Shown here piece after piece: positions 7,994 through 16,929 of a DNA stretch of 64,000 nt (the stretch's first letter is position 1; every line of letters starts with the position of its first letter). Source of the DNA: Streptomyces europaeiscabiei (lineage in GTDB: Bacteria; Actinomycetota; Actinomycetes; Streptomycetales; Streptomycetaceae); assembly GCF_036346855.1 (NCBI RefSeq), contig NZ_CP107841.1, forward strand, positions 9,614,001 through 9,678,000. The letters are read 5' to 3'. Made by a program: the position numbers and the translations under genes. A model generated the notes under the pieces. The model saw nothing but the letters and a program-made list of their open reading frames with translations, was not told the DNA's origin and made no database searches.

Positions 7994-8740
7994 ATGCACG
8001 TACTGATACTCGGCGGAACCACGGAGGCACGCCGCCTGGCCGAACTGCTGCACGGCACCCCTGGCCTCAGGCTGACCAGCTCCCTCGCCGGACGGGTCGC
8101 CAGCCCCCGGCTGCCCCCGGGCGAGGTCCGCGTCGGCGGCTTCGGCGGGGCCGAGGGGCTGGCCGCCTGGCTGCGCGAGCACGGGGTGGACGCGCTCATC
8201 GACGCCACCCATCCTTTCGCCGGGACCATGAGTTTCCACGCGGCACGGGCGGCCGCCACCACCCATGTTCCCCTGCTCGCGCTGCGCCGGCCCGGCTGGG
8301 TCCCGGCCGACGGCGACGACTGGCACGACATCGGCTCCCTGGAGGAGGCCGCGCGCCTGCTGCCCACGCTCGGCCGACGCGTGTTCCTCACCACCGGGCG
8401 CATGGGCCTGGCCGCGTTCGCCGCCCTGGACGACCTGTGGTTCCTCGTACGGTCCGTCGACCCGCCCGAGGCCCCGCACCCGGCCCGGATGGAGGTGCTG
8501 CTCGACCGGGGCCCCTTCACCCTTGACGGGGAGCGGGAACTGCTGCGCCGCCACCGTGTCGACGTCGTCGTGACGAAGGACAGCGGGGGAGCCGCCACCG
8601 CACCGAAGCTGACCGCGGCCCGTGAGGCCGGGGTGCCCGTCGTCGTGGTGCGCAGGCCGCCCGTGCCCGAGGGCGTCACCGTGGTGACGGCCCCGGAGAC
8701 GGCGGCCCACTGGGTCGAGCGGCGTCTCCCCACCCGCTGA
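7994..8740 (+). CDS. cobK: Precorrin-6A reductase
   Basis: CobK uses NADPH to reduce the macrocycle of precorrin-6A to precorrin-6Y, the CobL substrate. The 248-residue protein starts with a Rossmann-like M-H-V-L-I-L-G-G-T-T-E-A-R and has the family motifs D-A-T-H-P-F-A at ~74, L-T-T-G-R-M-G-L at ~133 and V-V-T-K-D-S-G-G at ~192. Length is normal. It is the only gene between the convergent or divergent cob units: cbiD diverges 18 bases upstream and cobIJ converges 34 bases downstream. Confidence 0.95.
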   Translation: MHVLILGGTTEARRLAELLHGTPGLRLTSSLAGRVASPRLPPGEVRVGGFGGAEGLAAWLREHGVDALIDATHPFAGTMSFHAARAAATTHVPLLALRRPGWVPADGDDWHDIGSLEEAARLLPTLGRRVFLTTGRMGLAAFAALDDLWFLVRSVDPPEAPHPARMEVLLDRGPFTLDGERELLRRHRVDVVVTKDSGGAATAPKLTAAREAGVPVVVVRRPPVPEGVTVVTAPETAAHWVERRLPTR

Positions 8741-8774
8741 ACCCCAGCGGCCCCCGCTCGCGCTCCCGCCCCGC

Positions 8775-10280
8775 TCACGCCTCCGGATACCGGCGGGGCG
8801 TCCAGACGATCTGCTCGCCGTCCCCACGCCGGACGACCCGGGTCTGCGAGGAGCCGACCAGCAGGATCGTGCGCATGTCGACCTCGGCCGGGTCCAGATC
8901 GGCCAGCCGTACGATCCGTACCCGCTCGCCGGAGCCGCCCACGTCCCGCGCGACCACGACCGGTGTGTCCGGCGCCCGGTGCTCCAGCAGCAGCTCGCGT
9001 GCCTTGCCCACCTGCCAGGTGCGGCTGCGCGAACCGGGGTTGTACAGGGCCAGCACCAGGTCCGCGGAGGCCGCCGCGCGCAGCCGCTCGGCGATGACCT
9101 CCCACGGCTTGAGCCGGTCGGAGAGGGAGATCGTGGCGTAGTCGTGGCCCAGCGGGGCGCCCGCGCGGGCGGCGGCCGCGTTGGCGGCGGTCACCCCCGG
9201 CAGCACCCGTACCGGGACGTCCGCGTACTCGTCCTGCGCGGCGACCTCCAGCACGGCCGTCGCCATGGCGAAGACCCCCGGGTCGCCGCCGGAGACGACC
9301 GCGACCCGCCGCCCGCGGCGGGCCAGATCGAGGGCGAACTCGGCGCGCTCCGACTCGACCCGGTTGTCCGAGCCGTGCCGGACCTGACCCGCCCGCTGCG
9401 GCACCCGGTCCAGGTAGGTGGTGTAGCCGACCAGGTCGTCGGCGGCGGCGAGCGCGCCCCGCGTCTCGGGCGTCAGCCACAGCGGACCGGCGGGCCCGGT
9501 CCCGACCACCACGACCTCACCCCGCTCCCGGGCCTCCGGCCGCTCGGTGTCGACCTGGCTGGGCAGCACGGCCACCGAGAAGTACGGCACCGACTCCGGC
9601 TCCACGTCCGCCAGTTCGCCGATCCGCTCCCCGGGCATGGTGGCCCTCTCGACATAGCGGGCCTCGCCCAGCCGCCCCGAACTCTCCAGCGCGCTGCGGA
9701 CCTTGGTGAAGGTCCGCCCCAGCTTCATCACCACGGCCACGTCCGTCGCGGCGAGCCGTGCGGTCAGCTCCTCCTCGGGCAGGGTGCCCGGCAGGATCGT
9801 CAGCACCTCCTCGCCCTCGACCAGCGGCGTGCCCAGCCGGGCCGCGGCGGCGGACACCGATGTGACACCCGGGACGACCTCGGTGTCGTAGCGGTCCACC
9901 AGCCGCTTGTGCATGTGCATGTAGGAGCCGTAGAAGAGCGGATCGCCCTCCGCGAGGACCGCGACCGTGCGCCCCGCGTCGAGATGCGCGGCCAGCCGCT
10001 CCGACGCCTCCGCGTAGAACTCCTCCATCGCGCCCTTGTAACCGCCCGGATGATCGGTGGTCTCCGTCGTCAACGGGTACATCAGCCGCTCCTCGATCTG
10101 GTCGGCGCGCAGATGCTTCGCCGCGATCGAGCGGGCGATGGAACGGCCGTGCCGGGCACTGTGATACGCGATCACATCAGCCTCGGAGATCACCTCGACG
10201 GCCCGGACGGTCATCAGGGACGGGTCACCGGGGCCGAGCCCCACCCCGTACAGTTTGCCGCTCACTGGCTTGTCGCTCAC
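8775..10280 (-). CDS. cobIJ: Fused precorrin-2 C20- and precorrin-3B C17-methyltransferase
   Basis: The CobI half (residues ~8-240) methylates precorrin-2 at C20; the CobJ half (~250-500) methylates C17 and drives ring contraction to precorrin-4. Each half carries its own tetrapyrrole-methylase loop: G-V-G-L-G-P-G-D-P near residue 13 and V-V-G-T-G-P-A-G-P near 255, plus [10 protein letters not shown] and V-S-G-G-D-P-G-V-F. The 501-residue fusion is usual in actinobacteria. The start is GTG at 10280, which overlaps the cobH stop in a GTGA junction. Steps before and after it (CobG, CobM) are encoded nearby. Confidence 0.95.
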   Translation of the reverse strand: MSDKPVSGKLYGVGLGPGDPSLMTVRAVEVISEADVIAYHSARHGRSIARSIAAKHLRADQIEERLMYPLTTETTDHPGGYKGAMEEFYAEASERLAAHLDAGRTVAVLAEGDPLFYGSYMHMHKRLVDRYDTEVVPGVTSVSAAAARLGTPLVEGEEVLTILPGTLPEEELTARLAATDVAVVMKLGRTFTKVRSALESSGRLGEARYVERATMPGERIGELADVEPESVPYFSVAVLPSQVDTERPEARERGEVVVVGTGPAGPLWLTPETRGALAAADDLVGYTTYLDRVPQRAGQVRHGSDNRVESERAEFALDLARRGRRVAVVSGGDPGVFAMATAVLEVAAQDEYADVPVRVLPGVTAANAAAARAGAPLGHDYATISLSDRLKPWEVIAERLRAAASADLVLALYNPGSRSRTWQVGKARELLLEHRAPDTPVVVARDVGGSGERVRIVRLADLDPAEVDMRTILLVGSSQTRVVRRGDGEQIVWTPRRYPEA

Positions 10281-10939
10281 TCTTCCTCACTCGCGATCGC
10301 GTTGAGCGCGGCGGCGGCCATGGCGCTCCCGCCACGACGGCCGCGTACGACGATGTGCTCCAGGCCCGACGGGTGCGCGGCGAGCGCGTCCTTGGACTCG
10401 GCGGCGCCGACGAACCCGACCGGCACGCCGATGACGGCGGCGGGCCGGGGTGCGCCCTCCTCGATCATCTCCAGGAGGCGGAAGAGCGCGGTGGGCGCGT
10501 TGCCGACGGCCACCACCGCACCCTCCAGCCGATCCCGCCACAGCTCCAGCGCGGCGGCGCTGCGCGTGGTGCCCAGCTTCGCCGCCAGCTCGGGGACGGC
10601 CGGGTCCAAGAGCGTGCACAGCACGTCGTTGTCGGCGGGCAGCCGCTTGCGGGTCACCCCGCTGGCCACCATCCGCACATCGGTGAAGATGGGCGCGCCG
10701 GCACGCAGGGCCTCACGCGCGCGGGCCACCACGTCGGGCGTGTACGCCAAGTCCCGTACGAGGTCGACCATTCCGCAGGCGTGGATCATCCGGACCGCGA
10801 CCTGGCTGACGTCGGCGGGCAGGGCCGCGAGGTCCGCCTCCGCGCGGATGGTGGCGAAGGACTGCCGGTAGATCGCCGGGCCGTCCTTCTCGTAGTCGTA
10901 CGTGGTCACGGTGGTCTTCTCGCTGCTCTCGGTCGTCAT
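10277..10939 (-). CDS. cobH: Precorrin-8X methylmutase
   Basis: CobH moves the C11 methyl group to C12, turning precorrin-8X into hydrogenobyrinic acid. The ~220-residue protein contains the catalytic His in V-R-M-I-H-A-C-G-M, the F-T-D-V-R-M-V motif, and the V-G-N-A-P-T-A-L-F and [13 protein letters not shown] signatures. I start it at ATG 10939; a GTG about 11 codons in is an alternative because neither has a strong ribosome site. It follows cobG on the same strand after 38 bases and overlaps cobIJ by 4 bases. Confidence 0.94.
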   Translation of the reverse strand: MTTESSEKTTVTTYDYEKDGPAIYRQSFATIRAEADLAALPADVSQVAVRMIHACGMVDLVRDLAYTPDVVARAREALRAGAPIFTDVRMVASGVTRKRLPADNDVLCTLLDPAVPELAAKLGTTRSAAALELWRDRLEGAVVAVGNAPTALFRLLEMIEEGAPRPAAVIGVPVGFVGAAESKDALAAHPSGLEHIVVRGRRGGSAMAAAALNAIASEEE

Positions 10940-10977
10940 GAGGGTGTCGTTCGTGCGGGTCGTGCGCTTCTTGTGGC

Positions 10978-12303
10978 CTATGGGGCGATCGCCGCCAGGG
11001 CGGTGGCGAGTTGGCCGGGGTCGGCCATGGACGTGGTACGTGGGTCCTGTCCGGGGGCCGTGCGGGAGAGTTGGTAGCCGCCCCCCGGCACGGCCACCAC
11101 GTCGATGCGTTCGCCCCGGGGGTGTCCGCAGCGGCGCTCGCATCCGGACCAGTACAGGGGAAGTCCGCCGTGCCCGGCCGCGTCGAGGTTCGCGGTCGCG
11201 TCCGCCCGCACGTCCGCCAGGGACTTGGCGCAGCCGGGCCGCCCGATGCAGGCCCCGACGCGGAGCCATGGGGAGGCGGGATCGGTGACGAGGCCGGTCA
11301 CGCAGAGCCGGGCGAGCGCTTCGGACGCCTGCTCCTCGCTCATGCCCGGCGTGGGGACGACGACTCCGCGCCAGGGCGTCAGCCGCAGTTCACGGGAGCG
11401 CGTCGTGGACGCGAGGTGCGTCAACTCCCGCCACTGCGGGGCGGTGAGGCGACCGAGGGGCGGGTGTACGCAGAGGGCGTCGCCGACGGCTCCGGGCGGC
11501 GGGCCCTCGGTCCGAGGCGTCCCGGTTCCCCTCCGGGCCCGGTTCACCGCGTCGATACCGTCGGCGGCCATACGGCCGTGGACCATGCGGAGCAGCCCGG
11601 CCTGGAATGGGAGTTCGGTCACACGCCAGACCCGGGAGCCGTTGTCCCGCGCCGCCTCCAAGAAGGTCTCGGCGGCCGCCAGCGCGGCACGGGGCGCGTC
11701 CTCGCCGGGCACGGACAGTGCCTCGTCGGCCGCTCCGAGGCTCAGCAGCGCCTCGCCGTCCCCGGCCGCCCGGACGGTCACATCGGCGTCGAGCCCGGCC
11801 ACGTCCCCCCGTCCGTCGTCGAGCGCGAACAGGAACCGGCCCGACAACGCCCGCGCCGCCTCGCTCGCACACAGCGCCGCGTCGAGGGCCGACAGCCAGG
11901 GCCGAACGTCCCGCAGGCCCCGCCCGTCGAGGCCCGACAGGGGCGAGGCGACGATGTTGCGCACCCGTTCGTGCCCGGGGGAGGGGAGCAGCCCGGCCGC
12001 GTCCAGCGACTCGGCCAGCGCGCCCCCGCAGCCGTCGGCCAGTCCCCGCAGTTGCACGTTGCCGCGCGAGGTGAGGTGAAGATCACCGTCGCCGAGCCGC
12101 CGCGCCGCCTCGGCGAGCGCCTCGGCCTGGCGGACGGTCAGCACACCACCGGGCACCCGGACCCGGGCCAGAGCCCCGTCGTCCGCCGCGTGCAGCCGCA
12201 GCGTCCCCGGGCAGGCGTCGCCACGGTCCCGTGTGACCGCTGTGGCCTGGGACGATGATCGGACGGGAGGCGTGGACATGGCCGCGAGCATACCCACCGG
12301 CAT
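10978..12303 (-). CDS. cobG: Precorrin-3B synthase
   Basis: CobG is the O2-dependent enzyme that hydroxylates C20 of precorrin-3A and forms the gamma-lactone before ring contraction; it marks the aerobic pathway. The protein (~441 residues) is of the nitrite/sulfite reductase fold, with [14 protein letters not shown] in the first half. The iron-sulfur/siroheme cysteines are in C-I-G-R-P-G-C and [11 protein letters not shown] 12303 is the longest start; ATGs at 12291 and 12279 are possible. It is first in the cobG-cobH-cobIJ minus-strand operon, divergent from the cobN riboswitch. Confidence 0.93.
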   Translation of the reverse strand: MPVGMLAAMSTPPVRSSSQATAVTRDRGDACPGTLRLHAADDGALARVRVPGGVLTVRQAEALAEAARRLGDGDLHLTSRGNVQLRGLADGCGGALAESLDAAGLLPSPGHERVRNIVASPLSGLDGRGLRDVRPWLSALDAALCASEAARALSGRFLFALDDGRGDVAGLDADVTVRAAGDGEALLSLGAADEALSVPGEDAPRAALAAAETFLEAARDNGSRVWRVTELPFQAGLLRMVHGRMAADGIDAVNRARRGTGTPRTEGPPPGAVGDALCVHPPLGRLTAPQWRELTHLASTTRSRELRLTPWRGVVVPTPGMSEEQASEALARLCVTGLVTDPASPWLRVGACIGRPGCAKSLADVRADATANLDAAGHGGLPLYWSGCERRCGHPRGERIDVVAVPGGGYQLSRTAPGQDPRTTSMADPGQLATALAAIAP

Positions 12304-12341
12304 CAGGGACGTATGCTCCGCCCTTTTGAGGCGACCCTTAC

Positions 12342-12545
12342 TATGCTGCTTGGTGGATCATCCGGTCCGCCGACGCCACCACGGCGACAGGGGAGGAAGC
12401 CCGGTGTGAGTCCGGCGCGGTCCCGCCACTGTGAGTCCGTCCCAGGAGGGGCGGGCGAGTCAGGAACTCCCTTCCCCGTACCCCTCGGTCCCGCCCGAGC
12501 AGGGGAGCCTTTCGATCCGACACCGCCCGGGGCGCGGACCCCGAG
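12342..12545 (+). promoter_or_regulatory. Cobalamin riboswitch ahead of cobN
   Basis: TATGCT at 12342-12347 is a likely -10 box. The leader holds the B12-riboswitch core at about 12391-12432: GGGGAGGAAGCCCGGTGTGA, then GTCCGGCGCGGTCCCGCCAC, TGTGA. The 3' conserved box GAGTCAGGAACTCCC starts near 12458. A GC-rich C-CCGAGCAGGGG stretch follows before the cobN ribosome site GAGGAAGG at 12543-12550. The element would repress cobN when cobalamin is plentiful. Confidence 0.9.
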
Positions 12546-12561
12546 GAAGGCCAGCAGCCGC

Positions 12562-15500
12562 ATGCAGCCATCGTCCGGGGAGCGCTCCGCGCAGCCCCAC
12601 ATCCTGCTCCTGTCGACGTCCGACACCGACCTGCTCAGCGCCCGCGCTGCCGACGGTCCGGTCCCGTACCGTTTCGCCAACCCCTCCCGCCTCGCGTTGG
12701 ACGACCTCCCGGCGCTGCTCGACGGTGCCGGGCTGGTCGTCGTACGCCTTCTCGGCGGCATCCGCGCCTGGCAGGACGGCCTCGACCTGCTGCTCGCCGA
12801 CGGCCGCCCGGTCGTGGTCCTCACCGGTGAACAGGCCCCCGACGCCCAGCTGATGGCCGCCTCCACGGTCCCGGTCGGCATCGCCGCCGAGGCCCACGCC
12901 TACCTCGCCCACGGCGGCCCCGCCAACCTGGAGCAGCTCGCCCGCTTCCTCTCCGACACCGTCCTGCTCACCGGCCACGGCTTCGACGCCCCCGCGCCCG
13001 CCCCGTCCTGGGGCCCGCTGGAGCGTGCCCCACGCGCGGGCACCGACGGCCCGACCGTCGCCGTGCTCTACTACCGGGCCCACCACATGAGCGGCAACAC
13101 CGCGTTCGTGGGTGCCCTGTGCGAGGCGATCGAGGACACGGGCGCCCGCGCGCTCCCGCTGTACGTGGCGTCCCTGCGCGCCCCCGAGCCCGAGCTGATC
13201 GAGGAACTCCGCGCCGCCGACGCCATCGTCACCACCGTTCTGGCCGCGGGCGGCACCAAGCCCGCCGAGGCGTCGGCCGGCGGCGACGACGAGTCCTGGG
13301 ACGCGGGCGCCCTGACCGGCCTGGACGTGCCGATTCTCCAGGCGCTCTGCCTGACCGGCTCGCGTGCCGCCTGGGAGGAGAGCGACGAGGGCGTCTCCCC
13401 GCTCGACGCGGCCAGTCAGATCGCCGTCCCCGAGTTCGACGGCCGTCTGATCACCGTCCCGTTCTCCTTCAAGGAGATCGACGAGGACGGCCTCCCGGCC
13501 TACGTCGCCGACCCCGAGCGCGCCGCTCGCGTCGCCGGAATCGCCGTACGCCACGCACGACTCCGGCACATCGCCAACGCCGACAAGCGCCTCGCGCTCG
13601 TCCTGTCCGCCTACCCGACCAAGCACTCCCGCATCGGCAACGCGGTCGGTCTGGACACCCCCGCCAGCGCGGTCGCCCTGTTGCGCCGCCTGCGCGAAGA
13701 GGGCTACGACTTCGGGGGCGCCGACGTCCCCGGGCTGGCCTCCGGCGACGGCGACGAGCTGATCCGCGCCCTCATCGAGGCCGGTGGCCACGACCAGGAC
13801 TGGCTCACCGAGGAGCAACTGGCCCGCAACCCGGTCCGTATCCCGGCGGCCGACTACCGCCGCTGGTACGCCACGCTCCCCGAGGAGCTGCGCACGGCCG
13901 TGGAGGAGCACTGGGGGCCGGCGCCCGGCGAAATGTTCGTCGACCGCAGTGCCAACCCGGAGGGCGACATCGTCCTCGCGGCCCTCCGCTTCGGCAACCT
14001 GCTGATCCTCATCCAGCCGCCGCGCGGCTTCGGCGAGAACCCGATCGCGATCTACCACGACCCGGACCTCCCGCCCTCCCACCACTACCTGGCCGCCTAC
14101 CGCTGGATCGCCGCCCGTGCCGACGACGGCGGCTTCGGCGCCGACGCGATGATCCACCTCGGCAAGCACGGCAACCTTGAGTGGCTGCCCGGCAAGAACG
14201 CGGGCCTGTCCGCCGCCTGCGGCCCCGACGCCGCCCTCGGCGACCTCCCTCTGGTCTACCCGTTCCTGGTCAACGACCCGGGCGAGGGCACCCAGGCCAA
14301 GCGCCGCGTCCACGCCACCCTCGTCGACCACCTGGTCCCGCCGATGGCCCGCGCGGACTCGTACGGCGACATCGCGCGCCTGGAGCAACTTCTCGACGAG
14401 TACGCCCAGATCTCCTCCATGGACCCGGCGAAGCTGCCGGCGATCCGCGCCCAGATCTGGACCCTCATCCAGGCCGCCAGGCTCGACCACGACCTCGGCC
14501 TGAACGACCGTCCGGAGGACGACGGCTTCGACGACTTCCTCCTGCACGTCGACGGCTGGCTCTGCGAGGTCAAGGACGCCCAGATCCGCGACGGTCTGCA
14601 CGTCCTCGGCAACCCGCCCACCGGCGCCGACCACGTCAACCTGGTCCTCGCCGTCCTCCGCGCCCGCCAGATCTGGGGCGGCACCACGGCCCTGCCCGGC
14701 CTGCGCGAGGCCCTCGGTCTCGACGAGTCCGCCGCGACCCGCACGACCGCCGACGAGGCCGAGGAGAGGGCCCGCACGCTGGTGCAGGCGATGGAGGACG
14801 CGGGCTGGGACCCGGCCGCCGTCCCCACCGAGCACGGCGAACAGGTCGCCGCCATCCTGGAGTTCGCCGCCCGCGAGGTCGTGCCCCGGCTCGCCGCGAC
14901 CACGGCCGAACTCGACCACACCGTGCACGCGCTGAACGGCGGCTTCGTCCCGGCGGGCCCGTCGGGCTCCCCCCTCCGGGGCCTGGTGAACGTCCTCCCG
15001 ACGGGCCGCAACTTCTACTCCGTCGACCCCAAGGCCGTCCCCTCCCGCCTCGCCTGGGAGACGGGCCAGGCCCTCGCGGACTCTTTGCTGGAGCGCTACC
15101 GCACCGACAACGGCGAATGGCCCACGTCGGTCGGGCTGTCGCTGTGGGGTACGAGCGCGATGCGCACGGCCGGGGACGACGTGGCGGAGGCGCTGGCCCT
15201 GCTCGGCGTCCGGCCCGTCTGGGACGACGCCTCCCGCCGGGTGACCGGTCTGGAGGCCATCCCCTCCGAGGAGTTGGGCCGCCCCCGCATCGACGTCACC
15301 CTGCGCATCTCGGGCTTCTTCCGCGACGCGTTCCCGCACACCATCGGCCTCCTCGACGACGCCGTACGTCTCGCCGCGTCGCTGGACGAACCGGCGGAGA
15401 CGAACCACGTGCGGGCCCACGTCCAGGCCGACCTGGCGTCCCACGGCGACGAACGCCGGGCCACCACCCGTATCTTCGGCTCCCGGCCCGGAACGTACGG

Positions 15501-16191
15501 CGCCGGACTGCTCCAGCTCATCGACTCCCGGGACTGGCGCACCGACGCCGACCTCGCCGAGGTCTACACGGTGTGGGGCGGCTACGCCTACGGTCGGGAA
15601 CTCGACGGCCGCCCGGCCCGGGAGGAGATGGAGACCGCGTACAAGCGGATCGAGGTCGCCGCGAAGAACACGGACACCCGCGAGCACGACATCGCCGACT
15701 CCGACGACTACTTCCAGTACCACGGCGGCATGGTGGCCACCGTCCGCGCCCTGCGCGGCACGGCCCCCGAGGCGTACATCGGCGACTCCACCCGCCCCGA
15801 GACGGTCCGCACCCGCACCCTCGTCGAGGAGACGTCGAGGGTCTTCCGGGCCCGCGTGGTGAACCCCAAGTGGATCGAGGCCATGCGCCGCCACGGCTAC
15901 AAGGGCGCCTTCGAACTCGCCGCCACCGTCGACTACCTGTTCGGCTACGACGCCACGACCGGCGTGATCGCCGACTGGATGTACGACAAGCTCACCGAGA
16001 CCTACGTCCTGGACGAGACCAACCGCGAGTTCCTGCAGCGGGCCAACCCCTGGGCCCTGCACGGCATCGCCGAGCGGCTCCTCGAGGCGGAGTCGCGCGG
16101 CATGTGGGAGAAGCCCGACCCGGCGGTGCTGGAAGGGCTTCGCCAGGTGTACCTGGAGGCGGAAGGGGACCTGGAGGGCGGCGAGAGCTGA
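12562..16191 (+). CDS. cobN: Cobaltochelatase subunit CobN
   Basis: CobN is the large subunit of the ATP-dependent CobNST chelatase, which inserts cobalt into hydrogenobyrinic acid a,c-diamide late in the aerobic pathway. The 1209-residue protein is full length for a CobN/magnesium-chelatase H-type subunit. Typical stretches include Y-Y-R-A-H-H-M-S-G-N-T near 170, H-L-G-K-H-G-N-L-E-W-L-P-G-K near 533, and W-G-T-S-A-M-R-T-A-G-D-D near 865. The ATG at 12562 follows GAGGAAGG by 11 bases and lies just past the riboswitch. Its partners CobS/CobT or ChlI/ChlD-like subunits are not in the window. A hairpin follows 11 bases after the stop. Confidence 0.95.
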   Translation: MQPSSGERSAQPHILLLSTSDTDLLSARAADGPVPYRFANPSRLALDDLPALLDGAGLVVVRLLGGIRAWQDGLDLLLADGRPVVVLTGEQAPDAQLMAASTVPVGIAAEAHAYLAHGGPANLEQLARFLSDTVLLTGHGFDAPAPAPSWGPLERAPRAGTDGPTVAVLYYRAHHMSGNTAFVGALCEAIEDTGARALPLYVASLRAPEPELIEELRAADAIVTTVLAAGGTKPAEASAGGDDESWDAGALTGLDVPILQALCLTGSRAAWEESDEGVSPLDAASQIAVPEFDGRLITVPFSFKEIDEDGLPAYVADPERAARVAGIAVRHARLRHIANADKRLALVLSAYPTKHSRIGNAVGLDTPASAVALLRRLREEGYDFGGADVPGLASGDGDELIRALIEAGGHDQDWLTEEQLARNPVRIPAADYRRWYATLPEELRTAVEEHWGPAPGEMFVDRSANPEGDIVLAALRFGNLLILIQPPRGFGENPIAIYHDPDLPPSHHYLAAYRWIAARADDGGFGADAMIHLGKHGNLEWLPGKNAGLSAACGPDAALGDLPLVYPFLVNDPGEGTQAKRRVHATLVDHLVPPMARADSYGDIARLEQLLDEYAQISSMDPAKLPAIRAQIWTLIQAARLDHDLGLNDRPEDDGFDDFLLHVDGWLCEVKDAQIRDGLHVLGNPPTGADHVNLVLAVLRARQIWGGTTALPGLREALGLDESAATRTTADEAEERARTLVQAMEDAGWDPAAVPTEHGEQVAAILEFAAREVVPRLAATTAELDHTVHALNGGFVPAGPSGSPLRGLVNVLPTGRNFYSVDPKAVPSRLAWETGQALADSLLERYRTDNGEWPTSVGLSLWGTSAMRTAGDDVAEALALLGVRPVWDDASRRVTGLEAIPSEELGRPRIDVTLRISGFFRDAFPHTIGLLDDAVRLAASLDEPAETNHVRAHVQADLASHGDERRATTRIFGSRPGTYGAGLLQLIDSRDWRTDADLAEVYTVWGGYAYGRELDGRPAREEMETAYKRIEVAAKNTDTREHDIADSDDYFQYHGGMVATVRALRGTAPEAYIGDSTRPETVRTRTLVEETSRVFRARVVNPKWIEAMRRHGYKGAFELAATVDYLFGYDATTGVIADWMYDKLTETYVLDETNREFLQRANPWALHGIAERLLEAESRGMWEKPDPAVLEGLRQVYLEAEGDLEGGES

Positions 16192-16202
16192 CGGCAGGAC
16201 GG

Positions 16203-16227
16203 ATCGGGCCGTCGTCGACGGCCCGAT
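16203..16227. terminator. Terminator between cobN and the convergent hydrolase
   Basis: Eleven-base arms ATCGGGCCGTC and GACGGCCCGAT pair perfectly around GTC. It sits between two convergent stop codons (cobN at 16191, hydrolase at 16228-16230), so it can serve both strands. Confidence 0.8.
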
Positions 16228-16929
16228 TCAGCGTCCGGCTCCGGCGGCCCGTACGAGGGCGTCGAAGAGGGCCTGCTGTGCGGGGTCCGCTTCGGCGGTG
16301 TCCTCGGGGTGCCACTGGACGGCGGTGAACCAGCCGGGGGCGCCCCGGAGTTCGAGGCCTTCCGCGGTGCCGTCGGCGGCGCGGGCGGTGACCTCCAGTC
16401 CCTCGCCCAGCCGGTCCACCCGCTGGTGGTGGTAGCAGGACGCCTCCACCTTCTGCGCGCCGGTGGCACGCTCCAGCACGGTTCCGCGCCGGAGCGCCAC
16501 CGGGTGCACGAGGTGGCGGTGTTCGCGCTCCGGGCCGCCCATGTCCTGTTCCAGGGTGCCGCCGAGAGCGACGTTGACGACCTGGAGGCCCCGGCAGACC
16601 GCCAGCAGCGGGATGCCCGAGCGCAGGGCGGCGCGGGCGGCTTCCAGGTCGAAGGCGTCCTGCACCTCGTCGACGTCGTACACGCTGTCGTGGGTGTCGG
16701 CCGCGCCGTAGCGGTACGGGGCGAGGTCGCCGCCGCCCGGGAGGAGGACGCCGTCGAAGCGGGCCAGGCGGGCGGCCGCGTCGCCGTCGGCCGGGTGGAT
16801 GCTCGCGGGTTCGCCGCCCGCCCGCCAGACGGCCTCGATCAGGGCGCGGGCGTTGACCTCGGCGGCGTAGCGCAGTGCGGAGGTGGTGGCGGCGAAGCGG
16901 GCGGGTATCGCTATCAGGGGCCGGGTCAC
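16228..16929 (-). CDS. Gamma-glutamyl amide hydrolase (PuuD-like class I amidotransferase)
   Basis: Relatives hydrolyse the gamma-glutamyl bond of gamma-glutamyl-GABA and similar amides, releasing glutamate. In the 233-residue protein the nucleophile is Cys112 in L-L-A-V-C-R-G-L-Q, and the His/Glu pair is His207/Glu209 in V-Q-W-H-P-E, so the triad is intact. G-G-G-D-L-A near residue 66 is also typical. The GTG start at 16929 overlaps the stop of the aldehyde dehydrogenase by 4 bases. With the permease upstream it forms one operon. I infer that it removes glutamate at the end of the gamma-glutamylated amine route begun by the ligase at 26700. Confidence 0.88.
   Translation of the reverse strand: MTRPLIAIPARFAATTSALRYAAEVNARALIEAVWRAGGEPASIHPADGDAAARLARFDGVLLPGGGDLAPYRYGAADTHDSVYDVDEVQDAFDLEAARAALRSGIPLLAVCRGLQVVNVALGGTLEQDMGGPEREHRHLVHPVALRRGTVLERATGAQKVEASCYHHQRVDRLGEGLEVTARAADGTAEGLELRGAPGWFTAVQWHPEDTAEADPAQQALFDALVRAAGAGR

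Noticed and set aside
12460..16062. A 1200-codon open frame on the minus strand opposite cobN
   Set aside because: It mirrors cobN codon for codon, has Gly/Val/Arg-rich composition and no family features; long antisense frames are expected in very GC-rich genes.
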